A stretch of 64,000 bases of DNA from Buxus sempervirens (taxonomy: Eukaryota > Streptophyta > Magnoliopsida > Buxales > Buxaceae). The notes under the pieces were generated by a model. It saw only the letters and a list, made by a program, of their open reading frames with translations, did not search any database and was not told the origin of the DNA. Numbering within the stretch: position 1 is the stretch's first letter; every line of letters starts with the position of its first letter. Position numbers and translations under genes: made by a program. Positions 45,213-57,859 of the stretch are shown piece after piece. Where the stretch lies: positions 37,305,829 to 37,369,828 of the forward strand of contig OX387187.1 of NCBI GenBank assembly GCA_947561395.2, read 5' to 3'.

Positions 45213-47330
45213 TCATAAAGATGGTGGTGTGGCATTGTTGGGGACTCCAACGGAGAGGGGATGAGCCCCATCATGACCTTCAGTTGCATGGGTAGAAGAA
45301 AGCTCTTGGACAGATTTTTTGCCTTCAAGAACACTCACCACATCAGACATTGTCGGCCTTGGGGTAGGGAATTGATCGATGCACAAAAATGCTAGCTAGG
45401 TTCAACATTGTGGTTACTTGTTCCCTGGAATAATCAAACCCATATACGACATATCTGTCAACCAAATCCAGAAGATTTCCAGCCTTCTTCAACTGATCGG
45501 CCTGCAATTTTGACCCCATTACTGATGTGATTACTTTGAAATGCATAAGACGGTGTGTATATTTTTATCTTTCTACTAGAGGAAATAACTCACCGTATCT
45601 AGAAGAAAAATAGTTTTTGATTTCCATAATGCTCTGCATTGCTCTTTCCGCTTACTATATCTAGCATGACAACTCCAAAGCTATAAATGTCTATCTTCTC
45701 TGATATGATACCTCGAATGGCATATTCAGGTGCCATATGTCCTCTGGAGCAACAGAAGATACAAAAAGAGACAGATGGGCATGAGAAAATGCAAGAGGCT
45801 CAATAGAAATTAATCGCCAAAGCAATATATATAATTCATTAGTTGTAAAGAAACTAGGAAGAGGTGGTTAGAACTAGTTATGTATGTCGTTCCTACCATT
45901 TTGGTGACCATAAGTAAGCTTTCTCCTTTATAATGCTTGGCCAATCCAAAATCTAATATCTTAGCCTTCAGATCTTTATCGAGCAGAATATCACTACATG
46001 TGATATCCCTATGAATAACTTTTGCACTTTAATGCAAAAAACTCAAACCCTTGGCTACTCCCATGCAAATGTCAAATCTAGTTTTCCAATCAAGCTTGGT
46101 TGTGGATGATCGATCTACAGATTGCTCGCGCTAGCTTTAACTGCAATAATATATGTTTGAAAAGTTGAAAAATAAAATTGAATCTTATGTACGTACATAC
46201 CAAACAATGCTTGGGCAATTGATTTCTTTTCCATGTAATCATACACTAGCAACAATTCTTTGTGTCCTGAATAGAATCTTAAAAGTTGGACAAGATTCTC
46301 ATGGTTCAAGGAGGAAATAATTTTCATTTCATTAGCAAATTCAACAATTTCTTGCATTGAGTTTGCTGCAAACCGCTTCACAACGAAAACTTTCCCTTTT
46401 TTAAGATCAGCCTGCATTTATAATTAAAAGAGATGCCTTTTTAATAACTGGAACAAGTTAAAAGAGTCCACGGGATAGATAGCAGATCAGGACCTTGTAA
46501 ACTGTGGCAAAACCTTCTTTTCCAATCTCCATGTCGGAATTAAATCTTTTAGTAGCGTCCACTATCTGTCAGAAGGTGATAGAAGTGTCGGGGAGCTTGG
46601 CTTGACTGAGATATATTATCAAGAAAAGAAAGTAAAAAATTTACGTTTTAATTAACTAGGCAAGACTATAATCTAGGCCTGCAGTCTCACCTTGATTGAA
46701 TGGACTTTCACATTTGAAAAAATCCATTTCCCAAAGTTTGGCCAAAACAGCAAGCACAACAGCTGAAGCTACTGTGATCATAATAATTATAGCCAAGGTG
46801 GAGAGCTTGGGAAGTCTAAAATCTGGATGTGGTGAAATAATATATAAGATGAGATAAAAATAAAGCATACATGGAATAATTATTTGTGCTCCATGCCTTA
46901 AATATAATATTAAGCAAGAATTTTTTTTTTCTTAGGTAAGAAGAGATTAGCATAGATTTTATTACTTTCTGAAGAATCTTACATATGAGCCTTCTAAGGT
47001 AATCAGTTCTTAGAAGTGAAGACAAAAAATCTGGAGGTCTTTTAGTCCAAATACAAGAAAAGTAGTCTAAATCAAAATTAGCCAAAAAGAGGAGGAATTT
47101 TATCACGAATACCTTCCTCGACTGGTAACCCCGCATTATTGCTGCCAGAGTCATATGGAGAGCTTGATCCAGGCCGGTGGATTTGATCAACACAAGATGA
47201 GTTCTGAGAACAAAGTTGCCAAATTAGGAGAGCGAGCAAGTTTTTTTTTTGGTAGAAGCGAGCAAGAGACTCATGAGAGCATGTTTTCCCATTTTTCAAT
47301 TTAATTGCACCAAGATGATGAAATTACTGG
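45213..47330 (-). pseudogene. Receptor-like kinase pseudogene (LRR-VIII-2-like kinase domain)
   Basis: Minus-strand exons in order: a poorly defined N-terminal piece (47330-47080), a membrane span (SVLST-like; LAIIIMITVASAVVLAVLAK, ~46740-46800), the glycine loop degraded to GKEGFATVYK (~46500), the N-lobe with VVKRF and LLLVYDYMEKKSIAQALFG (46200-46420), KLDWKTRFDICMGVAKGLSFLH then a stop, HRD and DFGLAKHYKG (45900-46100), APEYAIRG and [17 protein letters not shown] (45610-45760), and the tail from QADQLKK to a stop at 45213-45215. A stop just before the HRD segment and a frameshift near 45370 (before PTPRPTMSDVVSVLEG) break it. The extracellular LRR or malectin part is missing. YMEKKSIAQALFG and LDW..R..IC.G.A.GL.FLH favour the LRR-VIII-2 group over cysteine-rich kinases. 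Confidence 0.75.
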
Positions 47331-47378
47331 GTTCTAGCTAGATTTGTAATCACCTCATCTGCGAATCTCTCTTATATA

Positions 47379-48149
47379 GGCTATGTTTGGATAGCCGGAT
47401 TAAGTTGGAAAGTCAATTGGGAAAGTAATATGCCAGAAAGTAATATTCCGGAAATTGAAAGTTAACTTTCCTGAAAGGTGTTTGGTTGCATCCGGAAAAT
47501 TTATGAAAACTGATGGAAAATCCTATTGTGTTTTACCTTTTCCTATTTTACCCTTTAGTTTTGTCCATATAAAATTGAAAACAAAAATAAAGTAAACACT
47601 AACTCTTTTTATGAATAAACTTAATCTTTTTAATATATATAATATATTAGTAATCCCGTATATATATATATATATCCTTTTTTTATAAGGGACACGCAAC
47701 CTAATCCCCTAATTTTTTACTTAAAATTTTTTTAATAGGAAACAAGCAACAACCCAACCCAACCCCTATTTATTTTACTTAATTTTTTTTAATAAAATAC
47801 ATGCAACACTTTACCCCCTTTTTTTACTTTTATTTATTTATTTTAAATGAAGAACACACAACACCCCAATCCTTATTTTTTTTTTAACTTAAATATAAAA
47901 CACTAAAGAAAGAGGGTTTTAAAAAAAATGGGGGGCAAATAGGTAAAAATGCAAGTCATATTTTGTTTTCCCACAAAATCCGACCATTTTGATCGGAAAA
48001 TGAAACCAAGCAAAAAGGGCGTTGAAAGGGGTTTGACTGATTTCGTTTTCTGTGGGACCCACGCTTTCCGGCTATCCAAACGCACACATTTTGACGGAAA
48101 GTTCATTTTCTTGCAAATTCCGAAATATTCCGGCTATCCAAACGCAGCC
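47379..48149. mobile_element. Terminal-inverted-repeat element (771 bp), non-coding
   Basis: Ends GGCTATGTTTGGATAGCCGG and CCGGCTATCCAAACGCAGCC, flanked by ATATA at 47374-47378 and 48150-48154. The interior is AT-rich with no transposase. The superfamily is not certain. It sits directly upstream of the kinase relic. Confidence 0.7.
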
Positions 48150-48665
48150 ATATAGATCCATTCCATGCATCAACACGGCCTCTAATTATTTCTGCAGGCC
48201 CACCGCCCACCCCACAACGTGAAGAAAGTTTGATGTCATGTAATTATGGAAGGTGTTGGGCCCACCAACACATGGAGGTGTTGGGCCCACCAACACATGG
48301 GAGATGAAATAACTTTTTTATCAATTGATCACCGTCCTCATCTTATGTGTTAAAAAAGAAAGAAGCACACGGCTTGAGTCTGTGGTGGACGGTGGTGACA
48401 TTACCCTCATTTCAGCTTCTCCATTCTTGTCACTCCAGACTCTGGAAGTCTATCGGCTAAAGGATCCTTTGTCTCCAAGTTTTGTTCTCTGAATGCTTCT
48501 CTGAAATTTTTCTCAAGCTGTTACTACTTTCTCCCAGTTTCTTTTGACTACTCTTTGGGGTTTCTGTTAAAATCTGCTTTCACCTGTGTTGTCTTCTTTA
48601 ATCTGTGGTGTTGATTTCAGTAATGGATTGCTAATCGGGGTTATCCCTTAGTTCTTGTGATCATT
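48150..48665. other. LINE 5' leader and flank
   Basis: Contains a short direct repeat (GGTGTTGGGCCCACCAACAC at about 48251 and 48273) and then CT-rich sequence that probably is the untranslated leader of the LINE starting near 48400. No gene. Confidence 0.45.
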
Positions 48666-48691
48666 GGGGGGGGGGGGGGGGGGGGGGGGGG
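48666..48691. repeat. Run of 26 G
   Basis: Uninterrupted G homopolymer 17 bases before the LINE ORF1 start. The length is unreliable in any sequencing read. Confidence 0.9.
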
Positions 48692-51459
48692 CGCGTTCTT
48701 ATTGTACGATGGGGAAATTAGAGAACCAAATGAAGTCTCTTCTCATTCCTTCCAAACCGGATCGTGTTTTCTCGCTTAAAGAGGAGGAAAAATCTCGACT
48801 TGTGGATAAATGGAGCTACATACTTCTTCTGGATTCTATGGGTGTTTCCTTAACTACTAATATTGTAAGAAACTTTGTTTGCAAGGCCTAGCAATTTTCT
48901 AATGAGGTTGAGCTTTCAGCCATATCTTCATCGAGATAGCTTGTCCAACTCAGTCTACCATTGATAAAATTCTTTAAGGACATCCATGATTTATAAATGG
49001 TAACCTTCTGCTAATTGACTAGATTTTCTCTTTATCAGATGCGGAAACATTCTCCTCCTCCTCAATGGTGGTATGGACTCAACTCCATTCTTTACCGAGG
49101 ATTTTCTTTGACAAGCAAGTTGTGCGCACGTCGACCTGTGGCGCATGCGGGATGCAAGGGAAGAGGGGGGGGGGGGTTTAGGAGTCGCCATTGCATGATG
49201 GGGTGCAGGCAGACACCTGGATGCCTAAAGGATATCTATTAGGTGGTCTACGCATTGAGATTCTGGGAAAGGGACCGGTTACGGTTCGGGGAAGTCTGTA
49301 GATACCCCGGTCCGCCCCGTCAAAAGACGGGTCCCACGGGTCATCCTGGCTAGCTTTTAGCGAGTTAACTCATTTTTTACCCCACCCGTCCTAAGCAAGC
49401 ATGCTTACTTGATTTGGTCTTTGGTGGGGACCACATGCATGGCGTAGGTCCCCTTTTGTTTTGATTTTTATCTTTTTAGACCATGTAATATGAATGGTGG
49501 GCCTTGTTGGAAGGCTCACAAAATGCCAAGTTTGGGCTAGGGTAAGCCCAAGTCCCGTTTGGATTTGGCTTATTTGATTTGGATGTGACTTAAATATGTA
49601 AAATTGTTAAGTTGGTTTAGACTTTTAATGAGGGCCTAATGAGCTTGAAGGAGGCCCAAAGGTTTGGTCAAGTTGCCTTTAAAGCCCACCATTGGAGTGG
49701 ACTTGGATTGGGCAAGACGGGTGTGGGCCCCGTTGGAAGGCTCACATGGAAGCACCATTAGGCCCGAGGTGGGCCCAAACCGCACTATGTATACAGGTGG
49801 ACCCGAAAACCTTAGCAGTTTGATTTTCAGGGGAGGAGTAGGGGCCCCAACCCCCTGTGAGTCTAATGCAAAGTGGGGGTCATTCAACCAACCCACAGAG
49901 ACTTCCAAATTCAATTTTAAATGCCTAAATCCTAATTTTTAAAGCTTTTTTCAAAAGAGGAAAGGAGGGAGAAAGCTTGGGACCTCTCCCTCTCTTATTT
50001 TGAGCTTGAAACCCAAGGTAAGCAGGGACCTTAGTTGTCCCTGTTTTAGTGTATCAAGGACATTCCCCCCATCCCCTCCATGCAAAGGGGGGAGGCGGTG
50101 GCCCGGTAGGCTCGTGTCCATCTCCAAGGCGGCCAAACCATTCATTTATACATGCAACGAACAAGACATGTAAATGAACAAAAATGGAACATCAAAACCA
50201 TGCTAAAAGTAGTGGAGTGTGTGCTTCGAACCAGTGTACATAAAGAGTGAAAAATCATGCCTTAAACAAATATCATGGCATGCAAGTAATGAGGAGCTTG
50301 TGTGTGTTACATGGAATGTGTCTTAGAGATCAAAAACATATTAGGAAGATGAAATCAAAGCATGTAGATGATAACTAATAACAGCAAACAAACTCATGCT
50401 ATTACATGCCTATTCTAGTTAACAAGATCATGAAATCAAGAGCATATCCATCTAAGGAACTAACCCATGCATCAAGAGAATAAAAATGAGCTAATTATAG
50501 AAAGGAAGTGGGGGGTAATTAGGGGTACAGTGATCCAAGCGTGGGAGGGAGAAGCATATATAGGACTTTTCAATGAGAACATGACCTTAAATGGCCTCCC
50601 AAGACATCAAGACTTCCCTCTCTCCCTTACACGACCTCCATAGCACATCTTACCTCGCATGAATCACTTTTTGAAGGATGGATACCATCATAGAAAGAAG
50701 AAGGGAAAGGAAAGAATCCAAGGCTATGGAAACTTGAACACACTTTTTGTGCGCACCTAAATCTAGATCGCACACGGGGCGCACGTGGAAGTGCGTGCCT
50801 CGGGACTTTAGGAGTCACCACTGCCTGAGAGGTGTAGGCAAACACGGTGATTGCCTATATGGGTCTAAATCTGGTCTGCGGCTTTTTAGAGATCTAGTTA
50901 AGTCCTCGGTTACGTCCGGGGAAGTCCGGAGACACCCCGGCCCGCCCCGTCGGTTTGATGGGTCCTTCGGGTCTCCCTGGTTTTTGAGTCAGTTTCACCC
51001 TTCCTAGACCAGCATGCCACTTTGTTTGGTTTGGCAAAGCCTTCTGGAAGTGTGGGTCCCCTTTTATTTTATTTTATCTTTTATTTAGGTGAGGTGGGTC
51101 GGATGTGGGTCCCATGGGTTACCAAGATTGGGCTTGGGCCCAGTAGGGTTATTGGGTAACCCTTTTTTGGTTATTTATTTAATTAAATTATTTACACATG
51201 TTAGGGTTTGATGGGCTTGGATTTGGCCCATTAGCTAGGGATCAGGTGGCCTTGGGCCCGTTTGTTGAAAACAAGCCTGGTTTGGGGCCGATCAAAGGTG
51301 GGACACTTAAGTGGGCCCATGGGAGTCTTGGTGGGCCCATGGTCTTTCAATGGGCTAAAAATAGCCCAAATAGCCAATTTGAGTCGGGTTAAACCAACTT
51401 GGGTCGGTTCAAGCTCATTCGAATCGAAAAAGTGATTTTTTAAGTTATTTTTCAATTTA

Positions 51460-51562
51460 ACCGTATTTGATTCACGGTCTGGTCAGAACCATAAATTTAA
51501 TACGATTCAGGCCAGACCGTGTATCAAATATGGTCATGCCTGGACCGTAAATTTAATACGGT
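51460..51562. repeat. Dyad array, four 19 bp words at exact 28 bp steps
   Basis: Words begin at 51460, 51488, 51516 and 51544 (for example ACCGTAAATTTAATACGGT). The 9 bp linkers are CTGGTCAGA, TCAGGCCAG and CATGCCTGG. Confidence 0.92.
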
Positions 51563-52378
51563 TTTCGCCTGATTTGCGTTTTTTGCTCCGATTCTGGTCG
51601 GGATCACTCCGGCAAGCTTCTTGGGACCTCCGGCGACCTCAGTTGTAGTTCTCAGCACTTCTGTTGTAGTACATTTGCTTTCATCCATCTTCAAATCCTC
51701 TTTTTATCCGATGCTTTGATATGGAATAAGATTCCATTCTTCTTCATTGGGTTAAGTCACCTTCCGGTTGTGCAACAAGAGAAAGGAAAGTGGGAATAGG
51801 ATAGGGTTACATTAGAGATTCTAAAGAGGTCAAATCCCTCTTGCATTAGCAAATGAAATCAATTAAATATGTTAGTTCTCATATTTTCTTTCTTTTGCTT
51901 GTTTTACTGATCCACTCTCTTCCTTTTTCATAAAGAGACATTCATTTGTATGGGAGAACTCCAACAAAAGTGAAGCAAACGAGTTAGTAGCAAGGTAGTA
52001 GAATGAGAAGAGTTCAAAATTGTTTACATAAGACAATTCACATATATGTTGAAGAAGAAGTTGCTAGAAGAGTTACCACACTGTTACTTCTTTGATTTGG
52101 TGAGGTCGGGGTTCTCCGAGAATTTCGGCAGCGCTTCCGCGTCTCTATGGATTTCTTGAATTGGCTTTGAAAGGGGTTCTTTGGGTTTTCTATGCTTAAA
52201 GGGTGAAAAAGGAAGGTTTAGGCAAGGTTTAATGGTAGCCTAAGGGTATTTTGGGTATTTTGAGGTTTGGGTATTGAAAGTGGTAGGACTTGGGCAAAGG
52301 TTGGTCGTGGAAATGACAAAGAAGGAGAGGGAGGGTGGCTAAGGGGGCTAGCTTCCCGAAATGGGGGGCTGGCCCCCT

Positions 52379-52388
52379 CTATTTATAG
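52379..52388 (+). promoter_or_regulatory. LTR TATA box, inner element
   Basis: CTATTTATAG, 15 bases before the second dyad array. The equivalent in the outer LTR is at about 53624-53633. Confidence 0.5.
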
Positions 52389-52402
52389 AAAAATTTTCCG
52401 TT

Positions 52403-52710
52403 ACCGTATTTGATATACAGTCACGACATGACCATGTTACAAATACGGACATGGCACGACTGTATATCAAATACGGTCGCCGTCCTCGTGCTCAAATCTT
52501 GCAAGAATCACCAGCTGTCCCTCCGTACAGCGACGCTTGTCCTGCTTCCAGAAGGCTTGACCGTACTTCAAATACAGTCATGCCCTGACCGTATTTAAAA
52601 TACGGTCACACAAATCTTGCCGAATCGCCGTAAGGGACACGTGTCGTGCTCCCAGAAGCCGTGACAGTATTTGATATATGGTCACACCTTGACCGTATAT
52701 CAAATACGGT
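52403..52710. repeat. Dyad array, seven 19 bp words, 28 bp steps within groups
   Basis: Words begin at 52403, 52431, 52459, 52560, 52588, 52664 and 52692. Best examples ACCGTATTTAAAATACGGT (52588) and ACCGTATATCAAATACGGT (52692) have perfect 7 bp arms. Linkers between adjacent words are 9 bp, CATG/CACG-like at the left and (C/A)TG-like at the right. Confidence 0.92.
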
Positions 52711-53644
52711 CAGGCACGTTTTTAAAATGATTTGGATTCCAAAAATTTTGTTAATTTAACTTATTTAAAGATTTTATTCGATTTTCTTATTATTTTATTA
52801 AAAAATCTTAAGATTCTTCATCATTACAATTTAAAATATCTTTTATTAAATGTTCTTTTGCTTATTTTATTAATTTATGGGCAGTTTTGCAGCTGTTTTT
52901 ACCACATTGGCAGTTTTCTTGAAACTTCAACTGCCCATAACTTCTTCATCTGGTGTCCAATTTCAGCAAACTTTGTGTTGTTGGAATCGGCTCGGAACCC
53001 ACTATCCACTGGGATCAATTTGGGTAGCTGCATTGGGGTCGAGCACAAAGTCAACTTTTCGCTCCCCAAAAATTTGACCGGCTCATAACTTCCTCATCCG
53101 GACTCCGATTTCAGTAAACTCAGTTGCGTTGGAACCGTGTCGAAGTGCTCTTTTCAATGAGATGAAGTTGGATGGCCAAATTCATTTGAATCAAAAAATC
53201 AATTTTTTGACCCCCTCAGGGTTTGACTTTTAGTTTGACTTTTCATTTTTCTTTATTTTAGGGGTGCAAAAATCAGGTGCTAACACTTTTCATTTCATTA
53301 GTAAGCAATGTATATTACACCAAATAAGGAAAAGAAAGTTTACCTTATTGAAGGAAGGCACTTGAAGGCACCTTGGACTCCTTTGAAGACTTTGACAGTA
53401 GGTAGAGATCTTTCCTTCCTTCTCCAAGAGAAGCCTTGAGGTTGTTCTTGGTGAGGATGAAGAGAGGGAAGAGAGTTGGTGAGGTTTGGAGATGATTTGA
53501 AGTAGTTTTGATGGATTTGGGAACTTGGGGAGGGAGAACAAGATGATTCGGAGGCTGGAGTAGCTGAGGAGAAGGAGAAAAATCAGTTAGAAAAGACCAA
53601 CCCTGGTCCTGTGTTTGGGTTTTCTATTTATAGAGCACAGGCAG

Positions 53645-53869
53645 AAATCCGCACATATTATACAGTTTGGTCAAAACCACATAGTATGTGCAGTTTCGCC
53701 ATGCCCGCATACATTATGCGAACATGGCGCGTCTTTTCAACATTAATTAGGGGACAAATCTGATGCACGCAGTGCGTCGGTCATGTGTAGACGCTTTTCG
53801 TCCACCGTTTGTCGCGATTGGCCGCTCAAACTGCACGCCACAAAAATTGACCACATACTATATGCAGTC
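53645..53869. repeat. Dyad words of the outer LTR
   Basis: Words centred near 53656, 53685, 53713 and 53859, with arms of CACATA/TATGTG or CGCATA/TATGCG type. The first three are about 28 bp apart. They start about 15 bp after the CTATTTATAG box at 53624. Confidence 0.7.
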
Positions 53870-54796
53870 ATGACAAATCTTTCATATTTGCCCTTTTTCT
53901 CCCCTTTTTGGCTTGAGTTGACGGCTAAGATGACTCAGCCGCCCACTCCGAACCAATCAGTTTTTTCCAATTTTCATTTTTTCATTTATCTTAATTAATT
54001 TAATTAAGATAATTTAAGCTTTGACTGATATGTCCTTTGTTCTGTCTTTTCCCTATTTCCGCCTTTTAGCCCTTAAATTTGTCATTTATCAAGTGAGGCC
54101 CGCACACTTGCCAAGTGACGGGTCCTTCTGTGCTTAATTTACCATTGGGGTTGTTTTGCTCATATCTTCTTCATCTAAACTCCGATTCATGCAAACTTAA
54201 TTGCGTTGGAACCGTGTCAGGATTCTCTATCCATTAGGATAGGGTATGGCAATTAATTCAAGCTCGAACAGAAAGTCACTTTCTGCTCCTTTGGGTTTTG
54301 ACCTGTCTTTTAGGGTTTTGCTTTCTGACTTTTAGAGGGGTGCAAAAATGAGGTGCTTATACAAGTGGTGGAAAGATTGGGTGAAGCCTATGGAAGAGTA
54401 TTGGCGGTGGAGATTCCGGATAATCCTGATTTTCCCATTGTTTGTCTAAAATGGGATATTCCAATGGACAAACCCCTCCCTGTTGGGATCTATGTGGAAG
54501 ATCTAGAACAGAGAAAGATCTTGGTGACATTCTCATTTGAAGGTATTCCGGAATTTTGCTTTAATTGTGGTTTTATTGGCCATAATTTGAATGATTGCTC
54601 TAAACTTCTTCCGGGTAAATCCTTTTGTATGCCGGATAGTGGTTCTCATCGCTTGTATTCCAACGCTAACAAAGTTCTAAGCAGGAAGAGAAGAAACCTA
54701 ATTTTGCAGGAGGTTACAATGGAGAAGAAGGACTCATCCAACTCCTTGGAATCGATACCTGGTATTTCAGGTAGAAAGACCCATGGTCCTGCTATG

Positions 54797-57700
54797 TGTA
54801 ATATGTTCTAACGCCCCGAACCCAGGTCAGTGCAAAACAAGCACCCAACCCAAACCCGGTTCGCTACTGTAACAACCCAAATCCGGTTCAACAACCAAAC
54901 CCGAGGTGTTACCAAAATAATGGGGTCAGAATGAACTAAAGATAACAAGGAATTTTAAATCTAATTAACTACATTAGAGTTATGGTGGGAAATAAAGCAA
55001 TTATTTATTCAAGTTAATTCAAATAAATTTACAATGAAGAATCTAAATATTCATGATGAAATCTACAATGGCAATTTCAATTCTACCCATAAACTTTTCT
55101 ACCCCATCTTCACGACCTCTCCAAGCAAAACCTGAAAAATAGGTGAAAACAAAGTGAGATTTACATCTCAGCAAGTAGTAGGTGCATGCAAATAAAAACA
55201 GTATAATTTTAAAGAAACAGTCATGAGGTATTCGATTAACCCACGCCAAAGCGATAAATCTAGGTCAGCCAGAGATAATTCCAAATAAAGCGATAAGATA
55301 TGCAAACATGCGTGAAATACTAGCAATAAAATGTTATTGATAGAATAAAGTCGACAAAAGCGATAAAACACTTATGTCACTGCAGGACTCGCAAAGATAG
55401 ATAAGTTTTTGAGAAGACACTCGACCAAATGCAATACCACCGTGCATCTTATGGACAAAGCTACTAAGACACTCAAACCCAAGACATCTCCCTAGATAAG
55501 AACCGTAGTCATCGACTTATTGCGTACGAACTCAACAGAGTTGGCATGTACCACCAGTATGCAGCACCGAAATCAATACATGGAGATGACCGTTTATCCA
55601 TATGTACAGGAAATCACCAGCGACGCATCAGGGTGTCCCTTCAAACATAGGACCTTCCAGAGCAAACTAACTTGCAAAGGAAGCGCACTCGCACCAGAGA
55701 GTAACCTAATCCAAAAGAAATACCTCTTAATTGTTTAGCATATCCTATGGATCCATACTCAGCTATGCCCACTAGACAAAACCACGAGAAATCAACACAC
55801 GGGAAGACACCCTTCTACTGTAGGAGGCATACACACATTTACCGTAAAGGATTACACATCTTTACGTAGAGGATTACACATCTCTACAACAAAGGATTAC
55901 ATATCTACATTAAAAGCTTGTATCAACTCAACCACAAGAAGCAGTATCACTCAACCGTAAAAGAAAACAAATAAACATAATACCACAATCCAATCCATAA
56001 ACCATATCTAGAATTCATTACAGTAACCAAAATATCCAATTCCCATGTGAAATTCCAAGACTCAATCTCCATAACCAAGATAAAACCTTTTGCAAGATAA
56101 CATATGAAATTTCTCAATTATATTCAAAATAAAGCTCCTGAGCATAAATTCAATGGAAATCAAAATTAATACAATTCCAAAAAATCAGTATTCACATCTA
56201 GAGCACATGCACTATTAATTTAAGACTTGCCTAAAGTTACCTTATTAATCCTCTAGTTAAATTTCAAGTTTCTATAATTAAGACCTAAGATAGCAACTAT
56301 TCCAATTTCTGTATTTTTAGTTCCAGCACATTCCATAGACTTAAAACATAGCTTAGAAGATGATTTTAACACATGAATACAAGTTGGTATTATTCCTAAT
56401 CACTATTTCCCATATTTTGGCCCTTTTATGCAATCACCAATCTTTATGGTTCCAAATAAATTGGTTTATTACCAAATTGGATTAGTAAATTTCTACACCT
56501 CAATTTAATCCTTATAAAGATGTTAAAATAATTATATTACTAGAAAAATTATCAAACATCTTTTCCTATTTGAAAATCCCAATTTTCTAAATTTTTGTGT
56601 ATAGCCTACCTCAAATCACCTGGGCGCCCCTAAGCGCCAGTGCAATTCCGACTAATTTTTCCCAAACTTAACAAGTTCTGATTTTTCGGCTTTTTCTTTA
56701 GGTTTATTTAATTGTTCTAAATTAATTCCCTAACATCCTAAATCATGCCTAAAATACTCTAGATTAATTTGCACCTATTATTTACTATCCTATAATTATC
56801 TACATGATCAGATCTAGATTTCTTCAATACTTTTGTGAAATTCTTCAAGAATACAAAACCCTATGAATAAGATCAAACGATTCCATGTAAATTCATTACA
56901 GACTAATCCGATCAAACCATATTAAATCACAAAAACCAAAACCATGCAATTCTTCCAGTTTTCAAGAGTTGCTACTTGCCTCATACGCTAATTCCATCTT
57001 CTTTTTAGAATCGAAATCTGAGCCGAACTTCTGCTCCTATTCACAACAACTTAGAGTTCTCCAAACCAGATCTCCACTGTTCAGATTGTAGTTCTACCAG
57101 CCGTAAACTAAACTTCCAAATTTGAGGCCGTTCCAACGGTTGGATTTTCCCCGGTTGTTTGAAGGTGGCTGGTCGGACATCTCTGCAGTAGCCTTCTCCT
57201 CTTCTTCCCTCTCTTTTCTCTCATTATTTTCCACACGAAAATTTTCTAATTTCCCCTCTTGCTCTTCTATTTATACTAGGCTAGAAAAGTCCTAAACTAA
57301 CCCTAATAAGCTCTTTTAAATTGGCCTAACCCTAGAGTGATCTAATTAGAGTCAAACACTTTCTAATTAATTTCTACTTTTTCTCCACCTTCTAATTTTT
57401 TTTACTAATACTATACTAATTAGATTTTTCACTATCTAAACTCCTCCTTTTAACTTATTTTCGTGCATAACACCTACTTAATTCCTAAATATCACCCAAC
57501 GCCCAATTAAGTTGCTTTTTCTCCCAATTAAGGCCCGTAATTACCTGATTACCCTTTTTCCTCTTTTATGCTTTAATTATCACTATTTTATTTCTAATTT
57601 GCCTTAATAAATTAATTCCTTCTCCTTTCTAATTCTAATTATTATTTAATAACTTATTTCATAAATTAACCTTTCTGAAAATTACCAAAATACCCTTTTA

Positions 57701-57859
57701 GGTTAATTCCCTTAAAAATTCTCCTTTATTTACTAATTATTATTTATTTGAATTACTAATCCTCTAAATTTTACTTTTTATTTTATTTATAATTTAAACT
57801 CAAAATTTTCTTTTATTTATTTATGCCCTAATTATTATGTAAAAATTCGGGATCTTACA
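54797..57859 (+). mobile_element. Solo LTR of a different family (3.1 kb)
   Basis: Starts TGTAATATGTTC...CGCCCCGAACCC and ends TTCGGGATCTTACA. It is flanked by TATG (54793-54796 and 57860-57863), so termini are TG...CA with a 4 bp visible duplication. Removing it keeps the LINE ORF1 frame. A TATA-like CTATTTATACTAGG is at about 57268. The shared ATATG makes the left edge ambiguous by a few bases. No coding region. Confidence 0.7.

Larger units (their letters stand above)
50748..53285 (+). mobile_element. Inner solo LTR of the same family (2.5 kb)
   Basis: Starts TGTGCGCACC, ends GGTGCAAAAATCAGGTGCTA then ACA, with 5 bp target duplication CTTTT at 50743-50747 and 53286-53290. It shares GGAGTCACCACTGCC and CCCCGGCCCGCCCCGTC with the outer LTR. 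It holds two dyad-word arrays. Confidence 0.85.
49121..54361 (+). mobile_element. LTR (solo), split by an inner LTR
   Basis: Starts TGTGCGCACGTCG; target duplication CAAGT at 49116-49120 and 54362-54366. Its 3' end GGGTGCAAAAATGAGGTGC resembles that of the inner element. GGAGTCGCCATTGC and CCCCGGTCCGCCCCGTC mark the 5' part. Outer sequence is 49121-50742 plus 53291-54361, about 2.7 kb. No coding region. Confidence 0.8.

Noticed and set aside
48666-48691. G26 tract as a functional G-quadruplex
   Set aside because: A pure homopolymer in a decayed LINE leader is more simply slippage or a sequencing artefact.
51460-52710. CRISPR-like look of the 28 bp repeat arrays
   Set aside because: Linkers are only 9 bp and similar to each other, the repeats are imperfect dyads, and the setting is a plant LTR; it is not a CRISPR array.
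54780-54806. Alternative left edge of the LTR at 54797 (starting TTCTAACG with ATATG duplication)
   Set aside because: It would give a 5 bp duplication but not TG...CA ends; I kept the TG...CA reading with TATG, noting the ambiguity.
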